DNA of 64,000 nucleotides from Rivibacter sp049446155 (GTDB lineage Bacteria; Pseudomonadota; Gammaproteobacteria; Burkholderiales; Burkholderiaceae_C): NCBI RefSeq assembly GCF_049446155.1, contig NZ_JBMSEE010000002.1:124001-188000 (forward strand), in the 5' to 3' direction. The notes under the pieces are model-generated. The model was given only the letters and a program-made list of their open reading frames with translations, did not search any database and was not told the DNA's origin. The position numbers were made by a program, and so were the translations under genes. Below are positions 46,764 through 55,092 of the stretch, in pieces (the stretch's first letter is position 1; each line of letters begins with the position of its first letter).

Positions 46764-47803
46764 GCTGCTTCTTGTTCTTCGTTGGGTTCTTGAAGAAGTC
46801 CGATGTGCTGCGGCAGCCGCTCGTGGCGGTCGGCCAGCGAGTCGAACCAGTCGGCCACGAGCGATACCTGCTCGCCGGCCGAGGTCACGGTGTTGATGCG
46901 TGCGCGCAGCTGCTCGCCGCCCGGCAGCCCGTGCACGTACCAACCGATGTGCTTGCGCGCGCTGCGCACGCCGCTTTGCTCGCCGTACAGCGCGTGGTGG
47001 TCGTGCAGGTGCTCGACCAGCCAGTCGCGCACCTCGGCCGTGCGCGGCGCCGGCAGGTCCTCGCCGGTGGCGAGGAAGTGCGCGATCTCGCGGAAGATCC
47101 ACGGCCGCCCCTGCGCGGCGCGGCCGATCATCACCGCGTCGCAGCCGGTGCGCTCGAACACGGCGCGTGCCTTGCGCGGCGAGTCGATGTCGCCGTTGGC
47201 GACCACCGGCACCGATACCGCGGCCTTGACCGCGGCGACGGTGTCGTACTCGGCGAAGCCGCGGTAGCCCTGTTCGCGCGTGCGCCCGTGCACCGTGAGC
47301 ATGGCCACGCCGGCGGCCTCGGCGCCGCGCGCCAGGCTCACCGCATTGCGTTCGGCGTCGCACCAGCCGGTGCGCATCTTCAGCGTGACCGGCACGCCGT
47401 GCGGCGCGCTGGCGGTGACCACCGCCTCGACGATGCGCAGCGCGGCGCTCTCGTCGCGCATCAGCGCCGAGCCCGCCCACTTGTTGCACACCTTCTTGGC
47501 CGGGCAGCCCATGTTGATGTCGATGATCTGCGCGCCGCGCTCGATGTTGTAGGCGGCGGCCTCGGCCATCATGATCGGCTCGGTGCCGGCGATCTGCACC
47601 GCGATCGGCGCGACCTCGCCGTCGTGGTTGGCGCGCCGCGAGGTCTTGAGCGAATCCCACAGCTCGCGGCGCGAGGTCACCATCTCGCTGACCGCATAGC
47701 CGGCGCCAAGGCGCTTGCACAGCTGGCGGAAGGGCCGGTCGGTGACCCCTGCCATCGGCGCGACGAACAAGCGGTTCGCCAGCTCGATCGAGCCGATCTT
47801 CAT
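46760..47803 (-). CDS. dusB: tRNA-dihydrouridine synthase B
   Basis: A 347-residue FMN TIM-barrel enzyme that reduces uridine to dihydrouridine in the tRNA D-loop. Start MKIGSIELANRLFVAPMAGV; the catalytic Cys is in DINMGCPAKKVCNKWAGSAL; FMN-binding blocks are LKMRTGWCD, LTVHGRTREQGYRG and VVANGDIDSP, then CDAVMIGRAAQGRPWIF. The position directly upstream of fis identifies it as DusB. A TATACT box at 47844-47849 on this strand lies 40 bases upstream and may start the operon. Confidence 0.95.
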   Translation of the reverse strand: MKIGSIELANRLFVAPMAGVTDRPFRQLCKRLGAGYAVSEMVTSRRELWDSLKTSRRANHDGEVAPIAVQIAGTEPIMMAEAAAYNIERGAQIIDINMGCPAKKVCNKWAGSALMRDESAALRIVEAVVTASAPHGVPVTLKMRTGWCDAERNAVSLARGAEAAGVAMLTVHGRTREQGYRGFAEYDTVAAVKAAVSVPVVANGDIDSPRKARAVFERTGCDAVMIGRAAQGRPWIFREIAHFLATGEDLPAPRTAEVRDWLVEHLHDHHALYGEQSGVRSARKHIGWYVHGLPGGEQLRARINTVTSAGEQVSLVADWFDSLADRHERLPQHIGLLQEPNEEQEAA

Positions 47804-47843
47804 GGTGTGGGCCGGGGTGATGGACTGCTGAAAAAGGAGGCAG

Positions 47844-47849
47844 AGTATA
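47844..47849 (-). promoter_or_regulatory. Probable -10 box of the dusB-fis-purH operon
   Basis: On the minus strand TATACT, close to TATAAT, lies 40 bases upstream of dusB, followed by GCCTCCTTTTT. No good -35 is seen at 16-19 bases, so the promoter may depend on an activator. Confidence 0.5.
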
Positions 47850-47902
47850 GCGACGCGCGCCAGGCCGCCTTTGCTGCTGTGCGCAACGAATAATCGCCGC
47901 CG

Positions 47903-48385
47903 ATGGAAGCCTGGATCGAGTCGCTGCTGGCCCTGCTCGCGCTGCCGAAGTTCGGCCTGAGCACGGTGTTCGTCGTGGCCTTCATCTCGGCCACGCTGCT
48001 GCCGCTGGGCTCGGAGCCGGCGGTGTTCGGCCTGGTCAAGTTGAACCCCGCGATGTTCTGGCCGGCGATCCTCGTCGCCACCCTCGGCAACACCGCCGGC
48101 GGCGCCGTGAGCTGGTGGATGGGCTGGGGCGCCGAGCGCGCGTGGGAGCATGCGCGCCACAAGCCGGTCGAGCACCGCGTGCTGGGCTGGCTGCAGCGCT
48201 TCGGTGCCAAGGCCTGTTTGCTGAGCTGGCTGCCGGTGGTGGGCGATCCGCTGTGCGCAGTGGCCGGCTGGCTGCGCCTGCCGTTCTGGCCCTGCATGGC
48301 CTACATGGCGATCGGCAAGTTCGCGCGCTACCTCACGATGACGGCGCTGCTGCTGTGGGTGCTGCCGGGGCAGTTTCACCCTTGA
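47903..48385 (+). CDS. YqaA-type DedA-like inner-membrane protein
   Basis: A 160-residue membrane protein of the VTT/DedA superfamily, YqaA branch: FVVAFISATLLPLGSEPAVF, then ATLGNTAGGAVSWWMGWGAE, WLQRFGAKACLLSWLPVVGD and PLCAVAGWLRLPFW, with a C-terminal hydrophobic helix. Relatives take part in membrane homeostasis, and some DedA proteins flip undecaprenyl phosphate or phospholipids, but YqaA itself has no proven activity. It is divergent from dusB. Its last 53 bases overlap the end of the convergent patatin gene, an unusually long tail-to-tail overlap. Confidence 0.85.
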   Translation: MEAWIESLLALLALPKFGLSTVFVVAFISATLLPLGSEPAVFGLVKLNPAMFWPAILVATLGNTAGGAVSWWMGWGAERAWEHARHKPVEHRVLGWLQRFGAKACLLSWLPVVGDPLCAVAGWLRLPFWPCMAYMAIGKFARYLTMTALLLWVLPGQFHP

Positions 48386-49586
48386 ATCCCGCCTCGAGAT
48401 CGTCGAGGACGCGTTCGAGCCTGCGCAGCGCATGCTGCGCGCGCCCACGCGGCGACGGCCTCGCATCGAGCAGCTTCGCGCGCGGATCGTCCAGCGCGAT
48501 CGAGAACGCCAGGCCGTGCTTCGCCAGCGTCGGCGCCAGCTCCGCACGCCGCGCGCGCAGCTGCGCGCGCGTGGCCTGGAAGGCGTGCTCGGCCAGCCAG
48601 CGACGCTGCGAGTAGCTGAACGGGTTGGTGAAGAAGATCTGCTCGTCGCGCGCGTCGGGCTCGAACAGCACGATGTCGGTGCCCGGGTATTCGGTGTGGT
48701 AGCGGCGCAGGCCCAGCTCCATGCGCGAGCGGATGATCGAGCGGAAGGTCTGCGACAGCACCTGCGGCAGGCCGCCGTCGACCAGGCGCGCGGGCGCGGC
48801 GCCGGGGCCTTGGCGCGCCGCCGTCTCGCCGTGGCCCGCATAGGGCACCAGCGGGTTCAGTGCGATGAGCAGGTCCAGATCCTCATCGAGGATCGCCGAG
48901 GCATGCAGCGTCTTGCGCAGTGCGCCGTCGACGTAGAAGCGCCCGTCGATCTCCACCGGCGGAAACAAGCCCGGCAGCGCGGCGCTGGCCTGCACCGCGC
49001 GCGAGATCGGCACGTGGTCGAAGCCGGCGCGCCCGAACAGCGCGGGCTCGCTCGAATCGAGGTCGACCGCGACCAGCACCAGGGTGCGCGCCAGCGTGCG
49101 GAAATCGTTGCTGCGCCCCGGCGCCGAGAATGTGCGCGCGAGGTGCTCGTGCACCGCATCGTTGGAGAACACGCCGGTCGGCACCGCCGCGCCCAGGCGC
49201 TGCAGCACCTGGCCGCGCGAGGCGAAGCCGAAGGCATGGTCGAGCGCGGCGCCCGCGGCCAGAGCGGGCAGGCGCGCGAGCCGGCGCGTGATCTCGCCCC
49301 AGGCCGGGCGCATCAGCAAGGCCGGATCGAACACGTCGCCCGACGGGCCTTCGTTCTCGATGAAGGAGCGGCACAGCTCACGTGCGCCGATGCCGTTGGC
49401 CAGGCCCGCGGCGACGAAGCCGCCGGCCGAGACGCCGACGAAGGCCTGCGCCTCGCTGGCGCGCCAGCCGCGGATCGAATGCTCCAGCGCGCACAGGGCG
49501 CCGATCTCGTAGATGGCCCCGAGCGGGCCGCCGCCGGCGAGCGCCAGGCCGATGCGCGGCGCGCGGCGCGGAACGGGTCTCGTCAT
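48333..49586 (-). CDS. Patatin-like phospholipase
   Basis: A 417-residue patatin-fold lipase (RssA-like). The oxyanion loop is LALAGGGPLGAIYE (14-27), the nucleophile elbow GVSAGG has Ser53, and the second catalytic residue is Asp220 in FYVDGALRKT. Unlike short RssA proteins it has an extra C-terminal 150 or so residues, rich in Arg and Ala, holding NPFSYSQRRWLAEHAFQ. The start at 49586 (MTRPVPRRAPRIGLALAGGG) is chosen over a GC-rich upstream ATG. It may act on phospholipids or on storage lipids, given the nearby phasin and acyl-CoA reductase genes. No signal peptide is seen. Confidence 0.88.
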   Translation of the reverse strand: MTRPVPRRAPRIGLALAGGGPLGAIYEIGALCALEHSIRGWRASEAQAFVGVSAGGFVAAGLANGIGARELCRSFIENEGPSGDVFDPALLMRPAWGEITRRLARLPALAAGAALDHAFGFASRGQVLQRLGAAVPTGVFSNDAVHEHLARTFSAPGRSNDFRTLARTLVLVAVDLDSSEPALFGRAGFDHVPISRAVQASAALPGLFPPVEIDGRFYVDGALRKTLHASAILDEDLDLLIALNPLVPYAGHGETAARQGPGAAPARLVDGGLPQVLSQTFRSIIRSRMELGLRRYHTEYPGTDIVLFEPDARDEQIFFTNPFSYSQRRWLAEHAFQATRAQLRARRAELAPTLAKHGLAFSIALDDPRAKLLDARPSPRGRAQHALRRLERVLDDLEAGFKGETAPAAPTAAAPSS

Positions 49587-49671
49587 GCGGGCCAGTGTAG
49601 GCGGCGCTCGCATGGGCGCCGTCGGGCCGCGCGTCTAGAGTGGCCCGGGGTTTGCCCCGGGGCAGGCGCGC

Positions 49672-50472
49672 TCAGGCGGCCAGCGCCGGCGCACTCGGCG
49701 CGAGCCACGCCGGCAGCTTGTCGGCCACCGCCTGCGGATGCGTCAGCGGACCCATGTGGCCCAAGCCCGGCATCGCGATCAGCTCGGCGTTGGGCAGCCG
49801 CGCGGCCAGGCGCAAGGCGATCAGCCGCACCGGCTGCGGCGAGCGCTCGCCGGCCAGCAGGCGCACCGGCATCGCGAGACGCCGGTAGGCATGCGCTGGC
49901 GTGCCGTCGCAAAACAGCGCGTCGAACTCGGCGCCGATCTTGGGCATGCGCGCGGCCAGCGCCTGCTGGCGGCTGGGCTTCATCTGCGCCCAGGCGCCTG
50001 CACCCGACCAGTAGTCGACGAAGCGCTCGGCCGAGGCCGTCAGCTCGCCGGCCAGCGCGAGGCGCTCGACCTCGCGGCCGAGGGCGATCACCTCGCGCGC
50101 CGCCGTGACGGTCGCGGGCGAGCCGAACAGCAGCGCAAAGCGCACCGGCTCGTACAGCGTGAGGCTTCGCACCTGGTGCGGGTGGCGCAGCGCTGCCTGC
50201 AGCGCAATCGCCGCGCCGTACGAATGGCCGACCAGGTGCACGCCCTCGACATGGGCATACAAGTGCGCGGCGATGCGGTCGACCTCGTCGTCGAGCGAGA
50301 GCGCGGCGCCGCAGCGCCAGGCATCGCCTTCGCCGTAGCCGATCAGTTCGGGCGCGACGCAGTCGATGCGGCCGGCCAGCGGCGCGGTGATCGGCTGCCA
50401 CTGGCGGCCGTTGCCGCCGCTGCAGTGCAGGAAGAGCGCGCGCGATGCGCGCGGCGCGGGATCGTCGTACAT
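49672..50472 (-). CDS. Alpha/beta hydrolase
   Basis: A 266-residue single-domain alpha/beta hydrolase. Oxyanion region FLHCSGGNGRQW (14-25), nucleophile elbow GHSYGA with Ser84, and the likely His in MPGLGHMGPLTHP. The start at 50472 is favoured since GGAG lies 6 bases upstream on this strand; an ATG 24 bases earlier is possible. The substrate is not known; neighbours suggest lipid or ester chemistry. It is followed by the patatin gene on the same strand after about 85 bases. Confidence 0.82.
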   Translation of the reverse strand: MYDDPAPRASRALFLHCSGGNGRQWQPITAPLAGRIDCVAPELIGYGEGDAWRCGAALSLDDEVDRIAAHLYAHVEGVHLVGHSYGAAIALQAALRHPHQVRSLTLYEPVRFALLFGSPATVTAAREVIALGREVERLALAGELTASAERFVDYWSGAGAWAQMKPSRQQALAARMPKIGAEFDALFCDGTPAHAYRRLAMPVRLLAGERSPQPVRLIALRLAARLPNAELIAMPGLGHMGPLTHPQAVADKLPAWLAPSAPALAA

Positions 50473-50593
50473 GCAAGGCTCCGGTCGGTGGGGCATGGAC
50501 CGGAGCTTGGGCCGCGCAGGTATCGATGCGGTGTCGCGATGCGCTGGCTTTGTCTCAGCCGTGTTGCGCCGGCCGTGCGCCCGCAACGAGCAA

Positions 50594-50617
50594 GGGGCGC
50601 GATCGCGCCCCTTTTTT
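50594..50617 (+). terminator. Palindrome with T run between hydrolase and phasin genes
   Basis: GGGGCGCGATCGCGCCCC (50594-50611) is a perfect palindrome followed by six T on the plus strand. Both flanking genes are on the minus strand. Read in that direction it ends the phasin gene, but with only TTGCT after the stem, so it looks stronger for antisense RNA than for phasin mRNA. Confidence 0.55.
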
Positions 50618-50639
50618 CCCGTCGCCCAGAACGGCGCCG

Positions 50640-51185
50640 TCAGGCGGTCGGCTTGCGCGGCGCGCGCTTGGCGGGCGCTTTCTTCGCAGGGGCGGCCTTC
50701 TTCGCCGGCGCGGCCTTGCGTGCGGGGGCCGCCTTGCGTGCCGCGGCCGGGCCGCCCACCTGGGCCGCCAGCGCGTCGATGCGCGCGATCAGCGCGTCGA
50801 TGTCCTTGCTCGAGGGCACGCCCAGCCGGTTGAGCGCCTTCGCGACGCGCTCCTCGAAGATGGTCTCGAGCTTGTCCCAGGACTGGCCCGCCTTGCTCTG
50901 CACCTCGCCGGCCAGGCCGGTCATCCTGCTGGCCACGTCGCCGAGCTTCTCCTCGGCCGCCGCCTGCGTGCGCCGTTGGATCGAGACGCCTTCCTTGACC
51001 AGGGACTCGAACACCTTGCTGCCTTCTTCCTGCGCCTTCGCAAAGGCGCCCAGGCCGGCCAGCCAGATCTGCTGCGCGGACTCCTTCACCGTGCTCGCCA
51101 GCTCGCCGTCGAGCAGCTGGCCCAGCGAGCCCAGCGGCGCGGCGGCTTCCTTCTTGGCGGCGATCTTCTGCAGCTTCTTGACCAT
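50640..51185 (-). CDS. Phasin, PHA granule-associated protein (PhaF/PhaI type)
   Basis: 181 residues. Residues 20-140 form the amphipathic phasin helix (QQIWLAGLGAFAKAQEEGSK, VFESLVKEG, ETIFEERVAKALNRLGVPS) that coats polyhydroxyalkanoate granules. The C-terminus (about 146-181) is a lysine-rich Ala-Pro-Lys-Lys repeat like histone H1, as in PhaF, which binds DNA and helps share granules between daughter cells. GAGGGA lies 7 bases before ATG. It is divergent from the fatty acyl-CoA reductase gene, with about 210 bases between. No PHA synthase is in the window. Confidence 0.88.
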   Translation of the reverse strand: MVKKLQKIAAKKEAAAPLGSLGQLLDGELASTVKESAQQIWLAGLGAFAKAQEEGSKVFESLVKEGVSIQRRTQAAAEEKLGDVASRMTGLAGEVQSKAGQSWDKLETIFEERVAKALNRLGVPSSKDIDALIARIDALAAQVGGPAAARKAAPARKAAPAKKAAPAKKAPAKRAPRKPTA

Positions 51186-51248
51186 GGTCGATTCCCTCTT
51201 CGTTGCCAACGGATGCGGCGAACTGTAGGCGCGCGCCCCTGGAGGCGG

Positions 51249-51268
51249 CTGCCTAAAGCGATAGGCAG
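51249..51268. promoter_or_regulatory. Inverted repeat between phasin and acyl-CoA reductase genes
   Basis: CTGCCTA (51249-51255) and TAGGCAG (51262-51268) form a perfect 7-bp dyad with 6 bases between. It lies in the divergent promoter region and is a candidate operator. The ends read CTGC and GCAG, which recalls sites of the PHA regulator PhaR, though the spacing differs. Confidence 0.4.
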
Positions 51269-51398
51269 TGGCGTCTATCGCGCCGCCAACGAAGGCTCGC
51301 AAAGGGAAAACACCGAGGCCCCGGGCTGGCCCCGATGTGGCGCGCACGGGCCTTTCGCGAAGAATCGGCGCGAACTTCGATGCAAGAGGAGATTTCCG

Positions 51399-53405
51399 AT
51401 GCGCTACTTCGTCACCGGTGCCACCGGCTTCATCGGCAAGCGGCTGGTCGCCAAGCTGCTCGAGCGCCGCGGCGCCACGGTGCACTTCCTGATGCGCCCG
51501 GAAAGCGAAGGCAAGCTCGCGGAATTGCAGGCCTGGTGGGGCCTGAACAGCGCGGCCGCCAAGGCGCGCGTGCAGCCGGTGTTCGGCGACCTCACAGCGA
51601 AGAAGCTCGGCGTCGCGGCCGAGGACCTCAAGGCGCTCAAGGGCCAGGTCGATTCGGTCTACCACCTCGCGGCCGTGTACGACCTCGGCGCGTCGGAAGA
51701 GTCTCAGGTCCAGGTCAACATCGAGGGCACGCGCAACGCGGTCGAGTTCGCGAAGGCGATCGACGCCGGCCACTTCCACCACGTCTCGTCGATCGCCGCC
51801 GCGGGCCTCTACGAAGGCGTGTTCCGCGAGGACATGTTCGACGAGGCCGAGGGCCTGGACCATCCGTACTTCATGACCAAGCACGAGTCCGAGAAGATCG
51901 TGCGCAAGGAGTGCAAGGTTCCCTGGACCGTCTACCGCCCCGCGATGGTGGTCGGCGACTCGCACACCGGCGAGATGGACAAGATCGACGGCCCCTACTA
52001 CTTCTTCAAGCTGATCCAGCGCATGCGCCAGCTGCTGCCGCCGTGGATGCCGGCGGTCGGCATCGAGGGCGGGCGCGTGAACATCGTGCCGGTGGATTTC
52101 GTCGTCGACGCGCTCGACCACATCAGCCACCTCGAAGGCGTGGCCGGGCGCTGCTTCCATCTGGTGGACCCGGTGGGCTATCGCGTCGGCGACGTGCTCG
52201 ACATCTTCTCCAAGGCCGCGCATGCGCCGAAGATGAACCTGTTCGTCAACGCGGCGCTGCTCGGCTTCATTCCCAAGAGCGTCAAGAAGGGCCTGATGGC
52301 GCTGGCGCCAGTGCGCCGCGTGCGCAACGCGGTGATGAAGGACCTCGGCCTGCCCGAGGACATGCTCACCTTCATCAACTACCCGACGCGCTTCGACTGC
52401 CGCGAGACCACGGCCGCGCTCAAGGGCAGCGGCATCGTCTGCCCGAACCTGCACGACTACGCCTGGCGGCTGTGGGACTACTGGGAACGCCACCTCGACC
52501 CCGATCTGTTCATCGACCGCTCCCTGCGCGGCGCCGTCGCGGGCAAGGTGGTGCTGGTCACCGGCGGCAGCTCGGGCATCGGCCTGGCGGCCGCGAAGAA
52601 GTTCGCCGAAGCCGGCGCGATCACGCTGATCTGCGCACGCGACGCGGACAAGCTGGTCGACGCGGTGACCGAGATCAGGGCCGTCGCCGGCAAGGACGCG
52701 CGCATCCACAGCTACTCGGTCGACATCGCCGACGAGGCAGGCTGCAAGGACTTCATCGACGCCATCACGCGCGAGCACGGCGGCGTGGACTTCCTGATCA
52801 ACAACGCGGGGCGCTCGATCCGCCGCGCGATCGAGTCGAGCTACGACCGCTTCCACGATTTCGAGCGCACGATGCAGCTGAACTACTTCGGCTGCCTGCG
52901 CGTGACGATGGGTCTCTTGCCCGGCATGGTCGCCAGGCGTCGCGGCCACGTCGTCAACATCAGTTCGATCGGCGTGCTGACCAATGCGCCGCGCTTCTCG
53001 GCCTACGTGGCCAGCAAGGCCGCGCTCGACGCCTGGACGCGCTGCGCCTCGAGCGAGTTCGCCGACGTGGGCGTGACCTTCACGACCATCAACATGCCGC
53101 TGGTGCGCACGCCGATGATCGCGCCGACCAAGATCTACAACAACGTGCCGACGCTGTCGCCCGAGGAGGCGGCCGACATGATCGCGCAGGCCTGTGTCGG
53201 CAAGCCGGTGCGCATGGCCACGCGCCTGGGCATCACGGGCCAGGTGCTGCACGCGCTGGCGCCGCGGGTCGCGCAGATCGTGATGAACACGAGCTTCCGC
53301 ATGTTCCCGGACAGCGAGGCGGCCAAGGGCGAGAAGGGCGGCAAGCCGCAGCTGTCGGCCGAAGCGATCGCGCTGCAGCAGATGATGCGCGGCATCCACT
53401 TCTGA
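51399..53405 (+). CDS. Two-domain fatty acyl-CoA reductase (alcohol-forming, wax-ester type)
   Basis: 668 residues made of two Rossmann domains. The N-terminal one (1-375) is an extended SDR: TGATGFIG (6-13), active Tyr157/Lys161 in HPYFMTKHESEK, and FINYPTRFDCRE near its end. The C-terminal one (376-668) is a classical SDR: TGGSSGIG (388-395), NNAG (468-471), Tyr536/Lys540 in AYVASKAALD. This order and motifs such as HFHHVSSIAAAGLYEGVFRE match the Marinobacter-type FAR, which reduces fatty acyl-CoA via aldehyde to fatty alcohol with NADPH for wax esters. GAGGAG lies 9 bases before ATG. No wax synthase is nearby. Confidence 0.88.
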   Translation: MRYFVTGATGFIGKRLVAKLLERRGATVHFLMRPESEGKLAELQAWWGLNSAAAKARVQPVFGDLTAKKLGVAAEDLKALKGQVDSVYHLAAVYDLGASEESQVQVNIEGTRNAVEFAKAIDAGHFHHVSSIAAAGLYEGVFREDMFDEAEGLDHPYFMTKHESEKIVRKECKVPWTVYRPAMVVGDSHTGEMDKIDGPYYFFKLIQRMRQLLPPWMPAVGIEGGRVNIVPVDFVVDALDHISHLEGVAGRCFHLVDPVGYRVGDVLDIFSKAAHAPKMNLFVNAALLGFIPKSVKKGLMALAPVRRVRNAVMKDLGLPEDMLTFINYPTRFDCRETTAALKGSGIVCPNLHDYAWRLWDYWERHLDPDLFIDRSLRGAVAGKVVLVTGGSSGIGLAAAKKFAEAGAITLICARDADKLVDAVTEIRAVAGKDARIHSYSVDIADEAGCKDFIDAITREHGGVDFLINNAGRSIRRAIESSYDRFHDFERTMQLNYFGCLRVTMGLLPGMVARRRGHVVNISSIGVLTNAPRFSAYVASKAALDAWTRCASSEFADVGVTFTTINMPLVRTPMIAPTKIYNNVPTLSPEEAADMIAQACVGKPVRMATRLGITGQVLHALAPRVAQIVMNTSFRMFPDSEAAKGEKGGKPQLSAEAIALQQMMRGIHF

Positions 53406-53478
53406 TCGCGGGCCGCGGTTTCCGAGCGGCAGTTCCCGAGAATTTCGCTCGGCGAGGGCGCCGGCGCAAGATCGCGCC

Positions 53479-53811
53479 ATGCCCACGCTCGACGAAACCA
53501 TCGCGCAGCGCCTGGCCGAAGCGGCCGCCTCGGGCGAATTGCAGGCCGCGCGCAGCTGGGGCAAACCGCTGGCGGAGCTGGAAGGCTGGGAGGCCACGCC
53601 CGAGGCGCTGCGCATGCCGTTCAAGATCCTCAAGGACGCCGGCTTCGCCCCGCCCGAGGTCGGCCTGTTCCATGAACGCGCGCGGCTGCGCGCGCAGATC
53701 GTCTCGTCGTGCGACGCGGCGCAGCGCGAGCAGCTCGAGCGCGAGCTGTCCGCGCTGGAACAAAAGCTCGCGCTGCGGCTGGAGTCGCTGCGCATCCACT
53801 CGATGCTGTGA
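53479..53811 (+). CDS. DUF1992 (DnaJC28-like) family protein
   Basis: A 110-residue protein with the DUF1992 pattern: an acidic helix IAQRLAEAAASGELQAARSW, then GKPLAEL and LRMPFKILKDAGFAPPEVGL, with a C-terminal charged helix. This domain is shared with eukaryotic DNAJC28 but lacks a J domain here, as in bacterial members. Its role is unknown. It lies 73 bases after the acyl-CoA reductase on the same strand and converges on the RCC1 lipoprotein with an 18-base gap. Confidence 0.8.
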   Translation: MPTLDETIAQRLAEAAASGELQAARSWGKPLAELEGWEATPEALRMPFKILKDAGFAPPEVGLFHERARLRAQIVSSCDAAQREQLERELSALEQKLALRLESLRIHSML

Positions 53812-53829
53812 CGGCGCGCAGCGACCGGA

Positions 53830-55092
53830 TCAGGGCTGACGCACGCCGCTGATCTGGGCCGTCACCGGCAGCGGCTGGTGAGCGTTGGAGCCGTCGCCGA
53901 GCCGGCCGAAGGAGTTCGCGCCCCAGGCCTTGAGGCTGCCGTCGGCCATCACCGCGAGCGTGTGGTTCAGGCTGCTCGACAGGCTGGTCGCGCCGGTGGC
54001 CGCGGCCGCCACGGCGACCGGCGTCGTCACGGTGCTGGTGCCGCCGTTGCCGAGCTGGCCGTACTCGTTGTCGCCCCAGCCCATCAGCGAGCCGTCGGCG
54101 AGCTGGACGAAGCTGTGGTCACCGCCGGCTTGCGCCTTGACCACGTTGGCCAGGCCCGGCACGGCCACCGGCGCGAGGCGGTCGGTGGTGCTGCCGTCGC
54201 CGAGTTGCGCGTAGCCGTTGTAGCCCCAGGCGACGACGCTGCCGTCGTCCTTGACCGCGAGGTTGTGGTCCCAGCCGGCGGCGATGAACTTGACGCCGGA
54301 AAGGCCCGGCACGATCGCCGCGGTCAGCCGCGTGGTGGTGCTGCCGTCGCCGAGCTGGCCGCGGTAGTTGTCGCCCCAGGTGTAGACCGTGCCGTCTTCC
54401 TTCAGCGCGATGCCGTGGTAGTAGCCGGCGGCGATCTGCTTGATGCCCGACAGGCCGCTGACCTGCACCGGCGTCGCGCGGTTGGTCGTGCTGCCGTCGC
54501 CGAGCTGGCCCCACTCGTTCCAGCCCCACGCGAAGACGGTGCCGTCGTCCTTGAGCGCCAGGCTGTGGTCGCCGTAGGCGTAGATCGCCTTCACGCCGCT
54601 CAGGCCGGCGATTTGCACCGGCACGTTGCGATAGGTCGTGCTGCCGTCGCCGAGCTGGCCGCTGTAGTTGTTGCCCCAGGCCCAGACGCTGCCGTCGCCC
54701 TTCAAGGCCAGCGAGTGGTACTCGCCGGTCGCGACGTGGGTGACGCCGTCGAGCCCGCCGATCGGCGCCGGCGTCGCGCGGTCGGTGTTGCTGCCGTCGC
54801 CGAGCTGGCCGTCGCCGTTGGCGCCCCAGGTCCAGACCGTGCCGTCGGCGCGCACGGCCACCGAGTGGTAGCGGCCGGCCGCGGCGGTGATGCCGGCCAG
54901 CGCCGCGGCCGGCGTGGGCGTCGGGTCGCCGGGCTGGTTGGGCGTGCTGCCGCCGGGCGCGTCGGGGTTGCCGGGTGTCGGGGAGCCGGCGTCGCTGCCG
55001 CCGCCGCCGCCACCGCCGCAGGCGACGAGCGCCAGCGAGCCGATCAGGATGGAGCCGTGCATCAGCCGGCGCAGGGTGTCGAGAGTCTTCAT
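53830..55092 (-). CDS. RCC1-repeat lipoprotein, seven-bladed propeller
   Basis: 420 residues. The signal peptide ends in SLALVACGGG, a lipobox with Cys25, followed by a Gly/Pro-rich linker to about residue 70. Then come seven RCC1-like repeats of about 50 residues, each with a core like TWGANGDGQLGDGSNTDRAT, enough for one complete seven-bladed beta-propeller. The repeats are highly similar, pointing to recent internal amplification. In bacteria such proteins are surface or periplasmic and of unknown binding partner. A ribosome site AAAGACG is weak. It lies between a DUF1992 gene and a LysE exporter without obvious functional link. Confidence 0.85.
   Translation of the reverse strand: MKTLDTLRRLMHGSILIGSLALVACGGGGGGGSDAGSPTPGNPDAPGGSTPNQPGDPTPTPAAALAGITAAAGRYHSVAVRADGTVWTWGANGDGQLGDGSNTDRATPAPIGGLDGVTHVATGEYHSLALKGDGSVWAWGNNYSGQLGDGSTTYRNVPVQIAGLSGVKAIYAYGDHSLALKDDGTVFAWGWNEWGQLGDGSTTNRATPVQVSGLSGIKQIAAGYYHGIALKEDGTVYTWGDNYRGQLGDGSTTTRLTAAIVPGLSGVKFIAAGWDHNLAVKDDGSVVAWGYNGYAQLGDGSTTDRLAPVAVPGLANVVKAQAGGDHSFVQLADGSLMGWGDNEYGQLGNGGTSTVTTPVAVAAAATGATSLSSSLNHTLAVMADGSLKAWGANSFGRLGDGSNAHQPLPVTAQISGVRQP

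Noticed and set aside
51335..53839. An 834-codon frame in the second frame of the acyl-CoA reductase gene
   Set aside because: The overlapping frame has complete SDR motifs in both domains, while this one is Arg/Gly-rich without any.
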